From assembly GCF_018446385.1 (NCBI RefSeq), contig NC_056004.1:53014523-53078522 (forward strand): DNA of 64,000 nucleotides, read 5' to 3'. Made by a program: the position numbers and the translations under genes. This document shows, one piece after another, positions 41,101 to 52,512 of the stretch. A model generated the notes under the pieces. The model did no database searches. It was given only the letters and a program-made list of their open reading frames with translations, and was not told where the DNA came from. This DNA comes from Zingiber officinale (Eukaryota > Streptophyta > Magnoliopsida > Zingiberales > Zingiberaceae). Position 1 is the stretch's first letter; each line of letters starts with the position of its first letter.

Positions 41101-42963
41101 TTGATTCCATCTAGTTTCAGCTTATCACATCACTTAGAAAGTTACTGCAATTCATAACTTCAGCAATTTGAAGCTACCAGAATTCTTCCAGCAGGTTTGT
41201 AAAGAATGCCATCAGGATTTATACAACAATTGCTGTTGGAATTTCAAGAGTTTCAATTCATTCCCAAGGTTTTCAAGAGCTGATAACGAAAAAGTTGCAC
41301 ACTCTTGTTTTCATTTATTTCTGAATCCTGTTTCCAGTATTTGTTTCAGAATCCAGGTAGAGTTTCTGAATTTTTCTTTTCTTATCCTGCATATGCCATG
41401 AAAAGTAAGCATACCATTTGTTTCCAGCACTTCTTAAAATTCAATTAAGCTTCCCTCAATTGGATACTGCAATCTGAATTCTGATACAATTCTGATACAG
41501 AATTTTTCAGCTCTACACTTAAATTTCTGTAGAATTCCAAAGTTGTTAACATTTCTACTCACACAACAAATGTATCAATTATTGGCACAAAACATACATT
41601 CTTCTTACCACTGAACTACCTCTCTACTCAATGCATTTACTGATTCTTTTTTTTTCTCTGCAGTAATATAGCAATCTGATTGAATTCTCTGCAGTAAGCA
41701 TTGGTTATCTGACCATCTTTAATGCTTGCAATCATATTGCATAAATAATGAACCAGAACAAGGTTTAATAACCATACCAATCAGCAACCTTTACATTGCA
41801 ACCTGCTGTGGCATTTGCAAATTTCTTGTACATTTCAGAAATTAAGTTTCAGAATTAGAAATTTGCAAGACTTTGTATCACTATTCTTTAACATGCAGTG
41901 AATCACTTAAAAATTACTCCCAACAGCTATACATGTTCATTAAAATGTGCCCATCAATAGACTCACTTCATGTCATGCTCGAAAATCAAAGGTCAATTCT
42001 CATGAAGCCATCCAAAACCTTCATCATCCTCAAATATATACCAATCTTCCCCCACACTTACTCTTTTGTCCATCTAATCAAGTTAATTCATCAAGCACTT
42101 AATCCAAAACTCTCAACAAAATAGAGCAAGCAAAGGTAATAAAAGGATAAAATGCAAGAGGAAAATGTTTTAAGAGAATTATGGGGTAAGAGATGGGAAA
42201 TGATGAGGGAACAAGAATGAAAAATTATCCTTCATTTCCATGCATACACATGCTATTGTGACTTTGAAAAGAAATTAAGCAAGTTCTAGAGTTTAATTTG
42301 CTATGAGTGCATGCCACACAAAAATAAAATGTGTTTAGGCTTAAGGTGGTCCTCTCTAGGTATTTTTTTTTAATGCAATTATGCCTAATTGATCAAATTA
42401 GCATCCACCACCAAATTAACCAATATCATGCAAGAAAAGCATCCACTCATGTACAATGACCTAAAATTGATGATCAAATTTAAGAAGCTTTTACCATCTT
42501 AGAAATATTACTTAAGAAAATTCATGGAGAATTTTATTAAAAATGACATGCTATGTACTAAACCAAATGCAAAGTATGAAAACAAAATGCAAAATAAAAT
42601 GCAAAATGTAAAAACAAAGTGCAAGTTCAAAGTATGAAACCAAAGAAATGTATAAAGAATTTATTAAAGAAAAACTAAACTCAAAGCATGAATCAAAATG
42701 CAAAAGAAAGCAAAATTAGAACCAACTCCCCTTTCATTCCCGGTGGTTGAAGAAGGTTTAGAAGGAGAAGCCACCCCGGAAGTGGAGTAATCATGGTTCC
42801 ACTTAAATTCTTCTTATTAATCCTTTTTCCCTTCACCATTCTTTCTGGAGGTCTTAATCGGTTCAGTTTTAGCACCCACTCCGGAAGCTTATGTTCTCCT
42901 ACACAATCAATAAAAGAAAACACCTCCCACACGCATGTGGGGTAAAAATAAAATAGGAGAATA
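38198..42963 (-). other. Noncoding interior of the LARD element
   Basis: 4.8 kb of monotonous AT-rich DNA full of recurring words (TTTCAGCAATT, CAGAATTC, TACCATTTGT) with no frame above about 90 codons in any register. No similarity to pol domains was seen. Confidence 0.7.
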
Positions 42964-44616
42964 TTAGTGGGCAAAAGATATTTCAAGAAATGATTCACAT
43001 CTAATAAAATCAATAAATGGTACCTCTATGAAATTTTTTGAAAAATCACAAATAATACTCACCTTGTCATCTTGAAAGATACCTGGAGTGGTGTTGGTTA
43101 TCTCTTTTTCATCAAGAAAATGCTCAGACTCTAGTTCTGGTAAATGTACATCTTTATGCAGTGATTCCTGGGTGCTTGGCTCCATAGCACAAGTCCCTAC
43201 ACTTACATCTGTTGGTCCCTTTGGAGGCCGGCAAGAGGGGAGGGGTGAATTGCCCTACAAAATAAAACCAAAAACCCTTCTCGGATATTCAACTAACTTA
43301 AAAGAACTTGTAATTAAAAAGGCAGAGACTAATTAAAACAGAAAATAGACACAGAGGAATTACTTGGTTTGCAATCAGAGGATTGCTAATCCAAGGCAAA
43401 GAAGGCGCACTAATTGATTCTCCTCTGGGTGGAGTAGTCTCTTACAACGTTGAAAGCACAGAAAGAAATAACACAAATGAAAGCACTGAATTACAAGTAG
43501 TTCGTTCTTAATTAATTATTGCTTCTGGACCAAGGCTATATTTATAGTCTTGGTCCGGGCGCCTGGAAGGGTTCCGGGTGCCCTGGGGGGGATAAATTTT
43601 ATCCCCCAACGGTCGGATCGAGTCAAAACTCGATCCTGTTGAAAAGTCGATTCCGGGCGCCCCGGTCGGTTCCGGGCGCTCGGAATGGTTCCGGGCGCCC
43701 GGAGCCCTAAGGTCAACTTAAATTGACTTTTCGACTCCGGTTCAGCTCGTCTCGATCCAGCTCATCTCGATCCGGGTCTGTTCGCTCCGGCTCCGTTTGC
43801 TTGGGTGATCTCGGCCTTCCGGAATAGGGCTCACCCAAACCCATGTTCCGGCCTTCCTTCCCGGTTTCTCGTCCCTCGAACGCCGCACACGTTCTTCTCG
43901 TCCGCCGGTGTACTCTTCCGCGGTCACCTCGTCCCTCGGACGCACCGAGCCCGTCGGCTCTCTCCCCGTGCCGTCCTTCTCGTTAGCTGCGTCTTCCGCT
44001 CGACTTCCTGTGTTCCTAAGCTCCTGCACACTTAGACACAAGGGTTAAACAATGCAGGACCTAGCTTAACTTGTTTGATCACATCAAAACACCTCGGGGT
44101 TCCAACAACATCCTCTATATGTGGTGATTCTTGAGGTAATGCTTCCAGTAAGCACTCCCCTACACTTAAATCATCTTCTGAAACAATATCTGCATCATTC
44201 ACATCATCTAAAGCAACAACATCAGTAGAATCAGAAATTTTAACAACTACATCATCATCACAAATAAAACTAGAAAATTGTTGTGAAGAAATAGAAGTAG
44301 TGTCAGGCCTGACAAGATCTCCACAATCCACCTCTTCACTGGCTCTTTGTTTTTGTAACTGATTAATATATGATGTAATCTGATCTAACTGACTCTGAAT
44401 ATTCTGTATCCTTGCAAATTGCTGCTCTTGATGCTCTAACATTTGTTGCATAACTTCATTACATTTCCACATTGATTTTTCAATTTGTTCTTGTGCATCC
44501 TCATACCTATTCCGTTGCTCCATAGGTAGGTAGGACTGATAGAACTGAGTCTGAGGCTGATAAAAATAATTCTCCATCCCATCTCCAAAATACTGATAAA
44601 ATGGATCCATGGTCAC
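42964..44616 (-). pseudogene. Small LARD protein with coiled coil, split by a solo LTR
   Basis: The frame starts at the ATG 44614-44616, about 170 bases after the primer-binding site, and is open to the solo LTR at 44107. It resumes in the same frame beyond 43209 and ends at 42964. Removing the insert and one copy of the 5-bp duplication leaves exactly 250 codons including the stop, so the ORF was intact when the LTR landed. The N-terminal part is rich in Tyr, Gln and Pro. A coiled-coil segment follows (EQQFARIQNIQSQLDQITSY), then an acidic Asp/Val/Ser-rich half. The coiled coil is reminiscent of the segment near the gag-pol junction of Athila/Tat elements, but I cannot assign the protein to a family. 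Confidence 0.7.
43210..44107 (-). mobile_element. copia solo LTR (898 bp) inside the LARD ORF
   Basis: TGTTGGTCCC...TTCCAACA with perfect ACATC target duplications (43205-43209 and 44108-44112). Its low-coordinate end (GAGGGGAGGGGTGAATTGCC) corresponds to the U5 end of the LTR at 5818-7231, so it lies in minus orientation. U3 carries repeated palindromic GGGCGCCC/CCGGGCGCCCGG motifs (43555-43705). Confidence 0.92.
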
Positions 44617-44788
44617 AAGAATTTCCTGTTCTTACACTGAAAAACTAGCAAATAAAATTAGAAGACTCAGGAACAAATAAAATCAACACATGGATATATA
44701 AACATGAAAGCAATTAAACAACAAATTTTTTTTAAAGTTTTCCAAAATAAAGAACAATCCTAAGATTATCAAACATTACATATCATTT

Positions 44789-44809
44789 TCCCCGGCAACG
44801 GCGCCAAAA
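44789..44809 (-). other. Primer-binding region of the LARD element
   Basis: The minus strand TTTTGGCGCCGTTGCCGGGG lies two bases inside the LTR boundary. This word is typical of plant Tat/Athila-type gypsy elements. Confidence 0.8.
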
Positions 44810-44811
44810 TT

Positions 44812-46553
44812 TGATAATAAAAAATCTGTCACATCCGCTAATCAAATTGTATAAATGTATTTTCCACTAAACCCCTTAATTAAACAATAATGTCATAGTA
44901 ACGAGCCCATGATCGATCCTAGGAATCAACAGTATGATGTAATCTAGGATTATTTTTTTATTCCTATTTTTGGGGTTTTCGATATAAACATGGAGTTGGG
45001 GGTTTTAAAGCTTTGAATATAAATCTACAAAGGAAAACACAGCAGTAAAGAAATTAACCTAAAGCATAACTAAAACCTACCTATGTGCCAACAATCAAAC
45101 CTTAACGCATTGTCACTCCTACATTGAGATTAAATCATTGACACACTCTTAAACTAAGGAATGAAATGCAAGATGCAAATAAATCTGATCTACAACACCA
45201 ATTAAACCCTAGCTTGAATTTAAACTCTAAACACTTAACCAAGCAACAAATTAAAATTAAACTAAGCTTCAACAAGGAAAGAAATGCTAACTACTTGCAT
45301 AAAAATATAACAAAACATAAAAGTAATCTGTTCTAAGTTACAAAACAATAATAAAAGTGAACTAAACCCTAACCAATCAAATCCCTCAACCAATCTAACA
45401 AAGCTTCACACTCTTGCCGTCACACAAGAGTGCCAATGTCGAGACCACCCAACTATGGACCTCAATGGAGCATCTCAGTGCTTATCAGCTCTAGGAGTGT
45501 TCAACAACGCCGACGGACCACCCCCGTCGAGCTAAGAACATCCCGAAACCCAGAATTGCCGAAAATGCTGGAAATCTGATAATCTGGACCTCTGAATCTG
45601 GAGTGGAGCTGTGGATGGCGGATGGGCATCGGATGGAGTTCAGGAACACCGGCGGACCACCTCCGAGTGTTGCTGATGGACGGAGAAACCGTAGATTTGG
45701 AGGACCACCTCCAAATCTCGGCGGGAACAGAAAATCACAGAAAAGAGAATTGTGCTAGAAGGAACACCTGTCGGCGGCTCCAGATGATCGGGATGAGCTG
45801 CCGTGAAGCTCTACAATGAAGTTGAAGCTTGAGAGATCGATTGGAGAAAGAATCGGGGTCGAAATCCGCTGGAAGACGCGCGCCGGGACTGAGCTGCGCG
45901 AAGGGGATCGACGAAGGAGCTGTACTGTAGCTTCTCAGATTTAAAACAGATCTCAGATTTGATCTGACGGCTGAGATTGATTTGGAGCTAAATCAACGGT
46001 GAAGAGTCATCCAAAATCCGATCCAAAGGTACTGATGTTGATCTAGGGTCTGGATCTACTCTCCCGTAGGTCAGATCAATCAGATCATCACTGGATGGCC
46101 CAGATCCGCCCAGTCTTAAATGAACGGTCCAAATTTATTCGGCTGGATCACTGGCTGGATGAACTCAGATCTGGATCAAAACTTCTGGATCTTCATAAAT
46201 GGCTCAGATCTGCTCCCCATTAAGTTGGATCGGCCAGATCTTCAACGAATGGTCCAGATCTCTCCTATTCTTGATGAACAGCCCAAATCAACCCAAAGCT
46301 TGATCTTCTCGTTTAAATTCCGATCCGAGCCCAATTTCAGTCCAAATAGATCCAAATCCAAGATCCTTTGATGCCTACAAAATAAGAGTTAAATATTAGC
46401 ATCAAATAACACCAAAAATAATATGATTTGCAATTAAATCTAAAATCTATGCAATGCACAAAAAATGTAATGTCACCATGATTTAAACTATGAAACTAAC
46501 ATCAAAACCATGCAAAAATGAATCAAAATAATACAGTAAAATCATGGTTATCA
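44812..46553 (-). repeat. 5' LTR of the LARD element (1,742 bp)
   Basis: TGATAATAAA...TTATCA, the partner of 36429-38182. The first 60 bases in plus orientation are the most diverged part between the two copies. Confidence 0.9.
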
Positions 46554-47077
46554 GGGGACTTACTACTCTTGACTGCGATCTGAGCTTTGTTGAGCTCTTC
46601 ATTCCTGAAGCTTCGTGTGAGCTTCCCTCGGCTGGTTCTCTGATCAGCTGCTGTTAGCATCCGTGAAGTTGCTGCTTCATCAACGGACCCCAATCGACGA
46701 GAAGGCAAGCAAAACTTGGTAGGGTGTTTTTACATTCATATTGCCCTTGGTTTCTTGCTTTATTTCTTGCACTCCGATCTTGCTGTTGCAAAAGAAATTG
46801 TGGCAAGGTTTCTCCACCCAGAAGGAGTTTTTATTAGCCGGTTTTTCCGGGGTCTCATCCACCGACGGATTGATAGGATTCGTCCACCTTACGGACACGC
46901 CGAGGAGTAGGAGTATCATCTCCGAACCTCGTTATATCGTCGTGTTTGAGGTTTGATCTTCTCCGTTTTCGTTTCTGTTTTTTTTTCCTTTGGCTAACTC
47001 AAATTGTAGGAAGAAACGATAATTTGGAGTCGGTTATTCACACCCCCCCTCTCTAGCCACGACCGAGGATCCTAATA
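46554..47077 (+). repeat. 3' LTR of the TR-GAG element, right part
   Basis: Continues the LTR from GGGGACTTACTACTC to GAGGATCCTAATA; the expected terminal CA has mutated to TA. The GTAAT target duplication follows at 47078-47082. Confidence 0.92.
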
Positions 47078-47082
47078 GTAAT

Positions 47083-47325
47083 GACATAGTCCTTGATACG
47101 TTATTACAATTCTCTGACATTGTTGCCTCCTAGAGAGAGTCCAACTAGCTCTAGGCCAACCAGCTGTAGACTAGGATTTATGCTAATAAAAAATGGGGAG
47201 TTGGGCCCCGTAAGTCTGACCGATGTGGGGTCGAGCAGATGTAAGTTGAGAGCCTTGCATTTTGGAGAAGTAGGGAGCTAAATACATAAGGTCCGACCGA
47301 CCTTTGAGTCGACCGGGTTTATGTC
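47083..47325. other. Flanking DNA between TR-GAG and CACTA elements
   Basis: GC-moderate sequence with words like GGTCCGACCGACC and GAGTCGACCGGG. It continues on the other side of the CACTA element (50577-50786) and is probably an older LTR fragment. No gene. Confidence 0.4.
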
Positions 47326-50300
47326 AGCTACTAGAAAACTATGCTTTTGAGACACAACAAAATGTGTCTTAAATTATAAATTTCGTGTCTCAAAATGTTT
47401 TTGAGACGGTGATGTGACAGTAATGTAGTCGTCCTTAATACAAGCGTCTTAAAAAAATATTGAGATAGTTGTACTGTCTCAAATGCTATTTAAGACGGTG
47501 ATGAGATAGTTATTCAATTGTCTCAAAAGTATTTAAGACAGTTATTGTTTTGTCTCAAATGTTATGTCTTATTCTGTGAAAAAGCTAAAGACACTAAATC
47601 GAGATGGTAATGTGCTGTCTCAAATAGAAGTGAAGACAGTAAATTACTGCCCCTAATATTTTAACTTGTTAGATGCAATAATTATGACAAAAATTAATAA
47701 TATTTAAAGAACATTTATTATACAAATTAATCTAGATTAAATCTATTAAATTGTCATTTCAAAACAAAAGGAAAAACTCTCTTTTTATAAATTAAAAATG
47801 ATATCCACAATATAAAATTCTATAATCATTAATTGAAGTGTATCCAACATTCATCCAATAAAAAAATAACTATTCCCATGAAAGTTGCACAAAAGAAAGT
47901 CTAAAGAATAACTCCTCGTGATCTAGAGATAACTTCTATAATCCTTCTTCACCAAAATCCTGAATATAAAAAAAAAAACTCTTATTAGAGGTAAAGATGA
48001 TTTATAGTATATAATGTTAAAAAAAAAAATCAATAAATAGAACATTTCAATAAAAAATCTTATCATCTAACACATAATCCTCTTTCTTGCATGTCATATA
48101 TCTAATTAATCCTCTTTCTTGCATGTCATATATCTAATTAATCTCTTCACAACAAGATTTGCATCATTGATATCTCTGGTTCTAAAAGTCTTCCACCCTT
48201 TTACATCAGTCAAAGAAACAAGCAATCACATTGACAGAGAAACTATAACCATCTCATCCTGATGACTAGAGTTAGAATAGTCGGCAAGCATAAATAAACA
48301 CAATGAAACTAGTCGTTGTGTTTGGTGTATCCACTATTAATAAACAAAAGTTTTTTTTTTTGTGTATCTACAAGCCAAAGGAAAATATGTCAACAAAATA
48401 ACTATGAATTGATGATTCTGATATCACTATGAATTTAGCATTCAATGTTAAAAACAATGCTGCAACCAATTTAGAATACAAAACTAATAAAACATTGCAT
48501 ATCAGTTGAGCTAATACTTTGTAAGAGAATTCCAAAACATTTTTGTGATACATTTTACATTTCTAATTTGCTACCTCGACAAAATTGGTGAGTGAGTAAC
48601 AAAGAAAAGAAATGACCTTAATAAATTATTCGAGATTCATTCACTGCTCATGTGATCCTCATAGCAATTAGCTAATGCTTCCCATTCTTCTCGAAGCTGT
48701 TATGAGACCTCTTTGATGACCATATACCTCTTCCATACTCTATGCACAATGAGAAACAAGAGGAAAAAAATATTAAAAATAGTTTGTTAAGGCTCTCTTA
48801 GATTGAAATTATAATTATTACCTAATTAAAAGATATTTTTAAGACCAATAAATAAAAAGGAAATCACATATAATCATTGATCACTAGTATAAGTCAGTGA
48901 ATATTAAAGCACACTATGTAATAGAATTCTTTGGAGAAGAAGCACATCTACAGCTAATGCTTATTAAAATAAGAACAAGCAATGTATTGGCACCTAGCAT
49001 ATTAATATTATTAAACTGAATAGTCTCAACTCCCAATCTAAGGAAAAGAGTAAAACTCTAGCATACAAAAAGAGAAAACAAATATTTAGATGTGATTGAG
49101 AACAACTTATAGTTCTATAGCTCAACATGAGAGATAAAAGGTGTTCAAGTGGAAACTGGTTGATGCATTATGCAATTTGATGTACAACACAAAGTTCCAG
49201 AGGTCAACTCACAAAGTGTGCAAGGGTAATTTCACTCTGCTAAGGGAGGAAGCAACAAGAGTAATAATCCTGATGATAGATGGCTTTTTCAACTAGTTGG
49301 CATGAGTATATGTATCATTAGCCTAACTGAGTAAGTACTAACCAAGTATATCTGACTTGGTGATTTCTGATATTTTTTTTTTTTGCAAGATGCAAACCGA
49401 CCCTAGCTAAGCTAAATTGACAAACATGGGATAGGTTCTGCTTGTGTGATGCAAACTTCTTATTCTATAGATGGTGACATAAATATATTGTGTGGTTCAT
49501 ATTGTATCAAAAGTTTAGTGGTCACTTGCTAACAATTGATAATGCGTCGGTTTGACATCTACATAACTGAAATTGCTTTGAGCGACACTGGATGCTCTTG
49601 TTTGACATTAGTTCTTGTTTTGTGTCTTTCTCTAATAACTAGTGATAAAGATGCATTGCATCACTCAAAACTGAATAATACCCCAATCTTATAAGAAAGC
49701 AATAGAAACAATACAATAGAAAATATGATGGCGATGATTAAACAAAGAAGTAAACCAAGTGTATGCAAGACCTAAGTTCTCATGCTCATGGCTCACACAA
49801 GCATATGACTCTGGAATTATCAGAAATGATCAACTAGATGAAAATGGAAAGAAAAGAAAGCATGTTGTCCTCAAGTGACAAGGGAGAGCTAGCTAACATC
49901 ATGTAAGATCAAGGAATATATCAATACCTTGCTTGCTGCGGAGGTTTCTGCTACGAAGATGGAGGTGCACGGCAGAGGCGGTGGATGCGGTGCTGCAAGG
50001 GAAAGGAAGGAAAGGAGGTGTGATGGAGGAAAGGTTGCCTGCGATGCGAAGGCAAAGAAGAAAAGGGTTGGCTACGAAGAGATGCAGAGAGGAAAATGGG
50101 CGGCTGCGGAAAGGAAACAGGTACGAGAGGGAGGAAGTTAGGTTAATGTAAAAATAAAAAGTAATTAATATTTATGACATTTATAAAATATGTCATTATA
50201 GATAGTCTAATCTGATATTTTATTTTTAAAATCAATGAGTGTCGTTATAAAATATTTATAAGTACATATTTTAATAAGTGTCATCAAGAAAGTGTCATTA

Positions 50301-50576
50301 TAGGCCTTATTTCTAGTAGTAATATTTAAGATAATTTGAGACAAATACTTTTTTACCGTCTTATTTGAATATTTTATATAATTATTTTTTAACCGTCTTT
50401 ATTATGTGTATTATTTAGTTGAATTTGAGACAAAATCTTAAATACTGTCTTAAAATTAATGTCTCCATGTAAAATTTTGAGACGTCTATTATTACTGTCT
50501 TAATTACTTAGTATTTGAGACGAATTTTGTGGCTGTCTTAAAATATTTGTCTCAAAAGCCTAGTTTTCTAGTAGTG
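47326..50576. mobile_element. Non-autonomous CACTA (En/Spm-type) DNA transposon
   Basis: The right end read inward is CACTACTAGAAAACTAGGCT followed by TTTGAGAC. The left end is CTACTAGAAAACTATGCT, TTTGAGAC with the first two bases mutated (AG for CA). Both ends carry arrays of subterminal repeats GTCTCAAA/GTCTTAA in inverted orientation (47350-47650 and 50190-50570), the binding sites for a CACTA transposase. The 2.5-kb centre is AT-rich and shows no transposase. The expected 3-bp duplication is not evident (GTC left, GGA right). Confidence 0.85.
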
Positions 50577-50786
50577 GGACTTGGCATCCGCTCGGACAAT
50601 ATGTTTGATTAGACTTTATATCGGGAGTTCATCTTGCACTCGGCTGCTATACTTGAGTGTAGGATCTGGTCCATCAGAGCGATGAGCCTAGTGTGTCCTA
50701 TCAGCCCTTTGGTCCGGTCGGCCAGAGCACTCGGTAGTGATGCTGGACTTATTTCGACATGACACTAATACGACCATAGAGTTGAC
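50577..50786. other. Flanking DNA, continuation of the segment left of the CACTA element
   Basis: Same composition as 47083-47325, with words such as GGTCCGGTCGGCC. No gene seen. Confidence 0.4.
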
Positions 50787-51021
50787 TGTTGGTGCAATAT
50801 CCCCTAGGTCATGGTTGACCAGGTTAACTAAGCTTGAGTTGGCTCAAGTTTGAGTTTCGATGTTTGACAATATATGAAGATTGTAGGAGTAATCGTCTGA
50901 TTGGGGAGATTGTTGATACAATTCTCCTCTGGTCTAGGACTGATCAGTTAGATGTGAAGGAGACTCAAGTAGGTCAAAGGCTTGACCGGATACTTGACTG
51001 GGAAAGTCCTAATTGGCCCAG
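50787..51021 (+). repeat. copia LTR fragment (5' part)
   Basis: Starts TGTTGGTGCAATATCCCC, TAGGTCATGGTTGACCAGG, closely related to the start of the TR-GAG LTR, including a repeated start-like segment near 50904. It breaks off where gypsy pol sequence begins. Confidence 0.65.
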
Positions 51022-52430
51022 GTCGGTGATCAACATTTTCAGTTCATTGGCAGCCAGATAGCTTCCGGGTAGCAGACCGAATTTACCCGAGATGAGGAGG
51101 GTATTATATATTTCCGAGGTAGATTATGCGTACCTCAGTCTCACCCGGTCTTACAGGAGCTACTTCAGGAGGCTCATCGCTCTCGATTTACGATCCACCC
51201 AGGAGGGACCCGCATGTATCGAGGTTTGAGGCGTTCCTACTGGTGGAACGGTATGAAGAAAGACATCACGAAATTCGTAGCTAGATGTCTTGTCTGTCAG
51301 TAGGTGAAGGCGGAGCACCAGAGACCTGCTGGTTTACTTCAGCGAATTCCTATTCCTGAGTGGAAATGAGAACACATTACCATGAACTTTATGGTGGGTT
51401 TGCCGAGGACACGACGAGGTCATGACGCGATTTGGGTAATCGTTGATTGATTAACTAAATTCGCGCACTTCTTAGCGATCAGGAAGACTGATTCCCTGGA
51501 TTGATTGACAGATCTGTATTGCTGGGAGATCATCAGATTATATGGTGTCCCTTTGACTATTATTTCGGATAGAGACCCCCGGTTCACATCTCATTTCTGG
51601 CAGAGTCTACAGCAGTCCTTGGGCACTCAGCTCCGTTTCAGTACAACTTTCCATCCGAAGACAGATGGACAGTCAAAGCGGACCATTCAAACTCTAGAGG
51701 ACTTGCTGAGGTCATGTATATTGGATTTTGGAGGCAGTTGGGAGGACCATTTGCCATTGGTAGAGTTTGCCTACAACATCTTTCATTCGGCTATCCAAAT
51801 GACACCGTTTGAAGCGTTGTATGGTAGGCCTTGTCGGACACCCACCCTCTGGGATGAGGTTGGGGAGGCCCAGCTGTTGGGACCTCATAGAAGCATGAGG
51901 CATAGTTGGTCCGTACTATCAAATGGAGGATGTCAGAGGTGTAGGACCGCTAGAAGAATTATGCTGATCGGAGACGGAGACCCCTGGAGTTCGCTACAGG
52001 TGACCATGTATTTCTGCGAGTTTCACCCACGAAAGGGGTGAAGAGATTTGACCTGCTCCGCGGTACATTGGCCCTTTCTAGATCCTAGAGAGGATAGGAG
52101 CAGTAGCTTATCGGCTGGCACTACCATCGTCCCTGGCAGGCGTCCACGACGTATTTCACGTATCTATGCTAAAGAGTTACATACCTGACCCGACGCATGT
52201 GTTGGCAGATATCTCAGTTCCCGTTTAGCCCGATATCACTTATGAGGAGGTTCCGGTACAGATTCTGGACTAGAAAGAGCGTCAGCTGTAGAACAAGACT
52301 ATCCGACTGGTTAAAGTCGGATGACAACATCATACAGATGAGGAGGCTACCTGGGAGCTCGAGGATACTATCCGAGCTCGATACCCCCATCTTTTCACTT
52401 GAGGTATGTGATTTAATTTACCGTTCAATA
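51022..52430 (+). pseudogene. Ty3/gypsy chromovirus pol remnant: integrase and chromodomain
   Basis: Conceptual translation gives the HHCC zinc region and integrase of a chromovirus (IHPGGTRMYRGLRRSYWWNG, CLVC, KAEHQRPAGLLQ, then [43 protein letters not shown]). After a frameshift near 51885 come SMLKSYIPDPTHV and a chromodomain-like WELEDTIRARYPHLF (to about 52400). Four stops in the integrase (51301-51303, 51367-51369, 51448-51450, 51502-51504) all fit C-to-T or G-to-A changes of CAG, TGG, CGA and CGA. Everything upstream of the integrase is missing, so this is a 5'-truncated Tekay/Del-like element. The uninterrupted 51505-52041 frame is only a fragment. Confidence 0.88.
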
Positions 52431-52494
52431 TTTATACTTTTATCTGTTGTTAGTACTTGCTGATGGTAGATAACAAAAATTTGGAGACCAAATT

Positions 52495-52512
52495 TTTATT
52501 AGTGGGGGAGAA
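52495..52512 (+). other. Polypurine tract of the gypsy element
   Basis: TTAGTGGGGGAGAA directly before the LTR start TGTAAAATACC. Confidence 0.75.

Larger units (their letters stand above)
36429..46553 (-). mobile_element. LARD-like non-autonomous LTR retrotransposon nested in the TR-GAG 3' LTR
   Basis: Near-identical LTRs lie at 36429-38182 and 44812-46553. Element orientation is minus: next to the right LTR the minus strand reads TTTTGGCGCCGTTGCCGGGG, a primer-binding region typical of plant Ty3/gypsy Tat/Athila-like elements. Next to the left LTR it reads AAGTGTGGGGGATT, a polypurine tract. The 6.6-kb interior has no integrase, RT or RNase H and codes only for one small protein near the 5' end. 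Flanks are GAGGA (36424-36428) and GGGGA (46554-46558), a target duplication with one mismatch in a poly-G tract. Large noncoding interior with conserved signals defines a LARD. Confidence 0.85.
30624..47077 (+). mobile_element. Non-autonomous copia-type element with gag only (TR-GAG), 3' LTR split by a nested insertion
   Basis: Perfect GTAAT target duplications flank it (30619-30623 and 47078-47082). The order is 5' LTR, initiator-Met primer-binding site, gag, 1.7 kb noncoding, polypurine tract, 3' LTR. There is no protease, integrase, RT or RNase H anywhere between the LTRs: the 3.2-kb interior ends right after gag and its tail. Such elements (terminal repeat with GAG) must borrow pol from an autonomous relative. 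The 3' LTR is interrupted by a 10.1-kb element at 36429-46553. The two 3' LTR pieces add to 1,605 bp against 1,490 bp for the 5' LTR; three extra repeat units explain the difference. Confidence 0.9.

Noticed and set aside
43742-44041. 99-codon minus-strand frame
   Set aside because: It lies in the GC-rich U3 of the solo LTR and is not part of the LARD ORF.
49929-50151. Two overlapping purine-rich frames in the CACTA element
   Set aside because: Composition-driven (R, K, G, E), overlapping in two registers, no similarity to a transposase.
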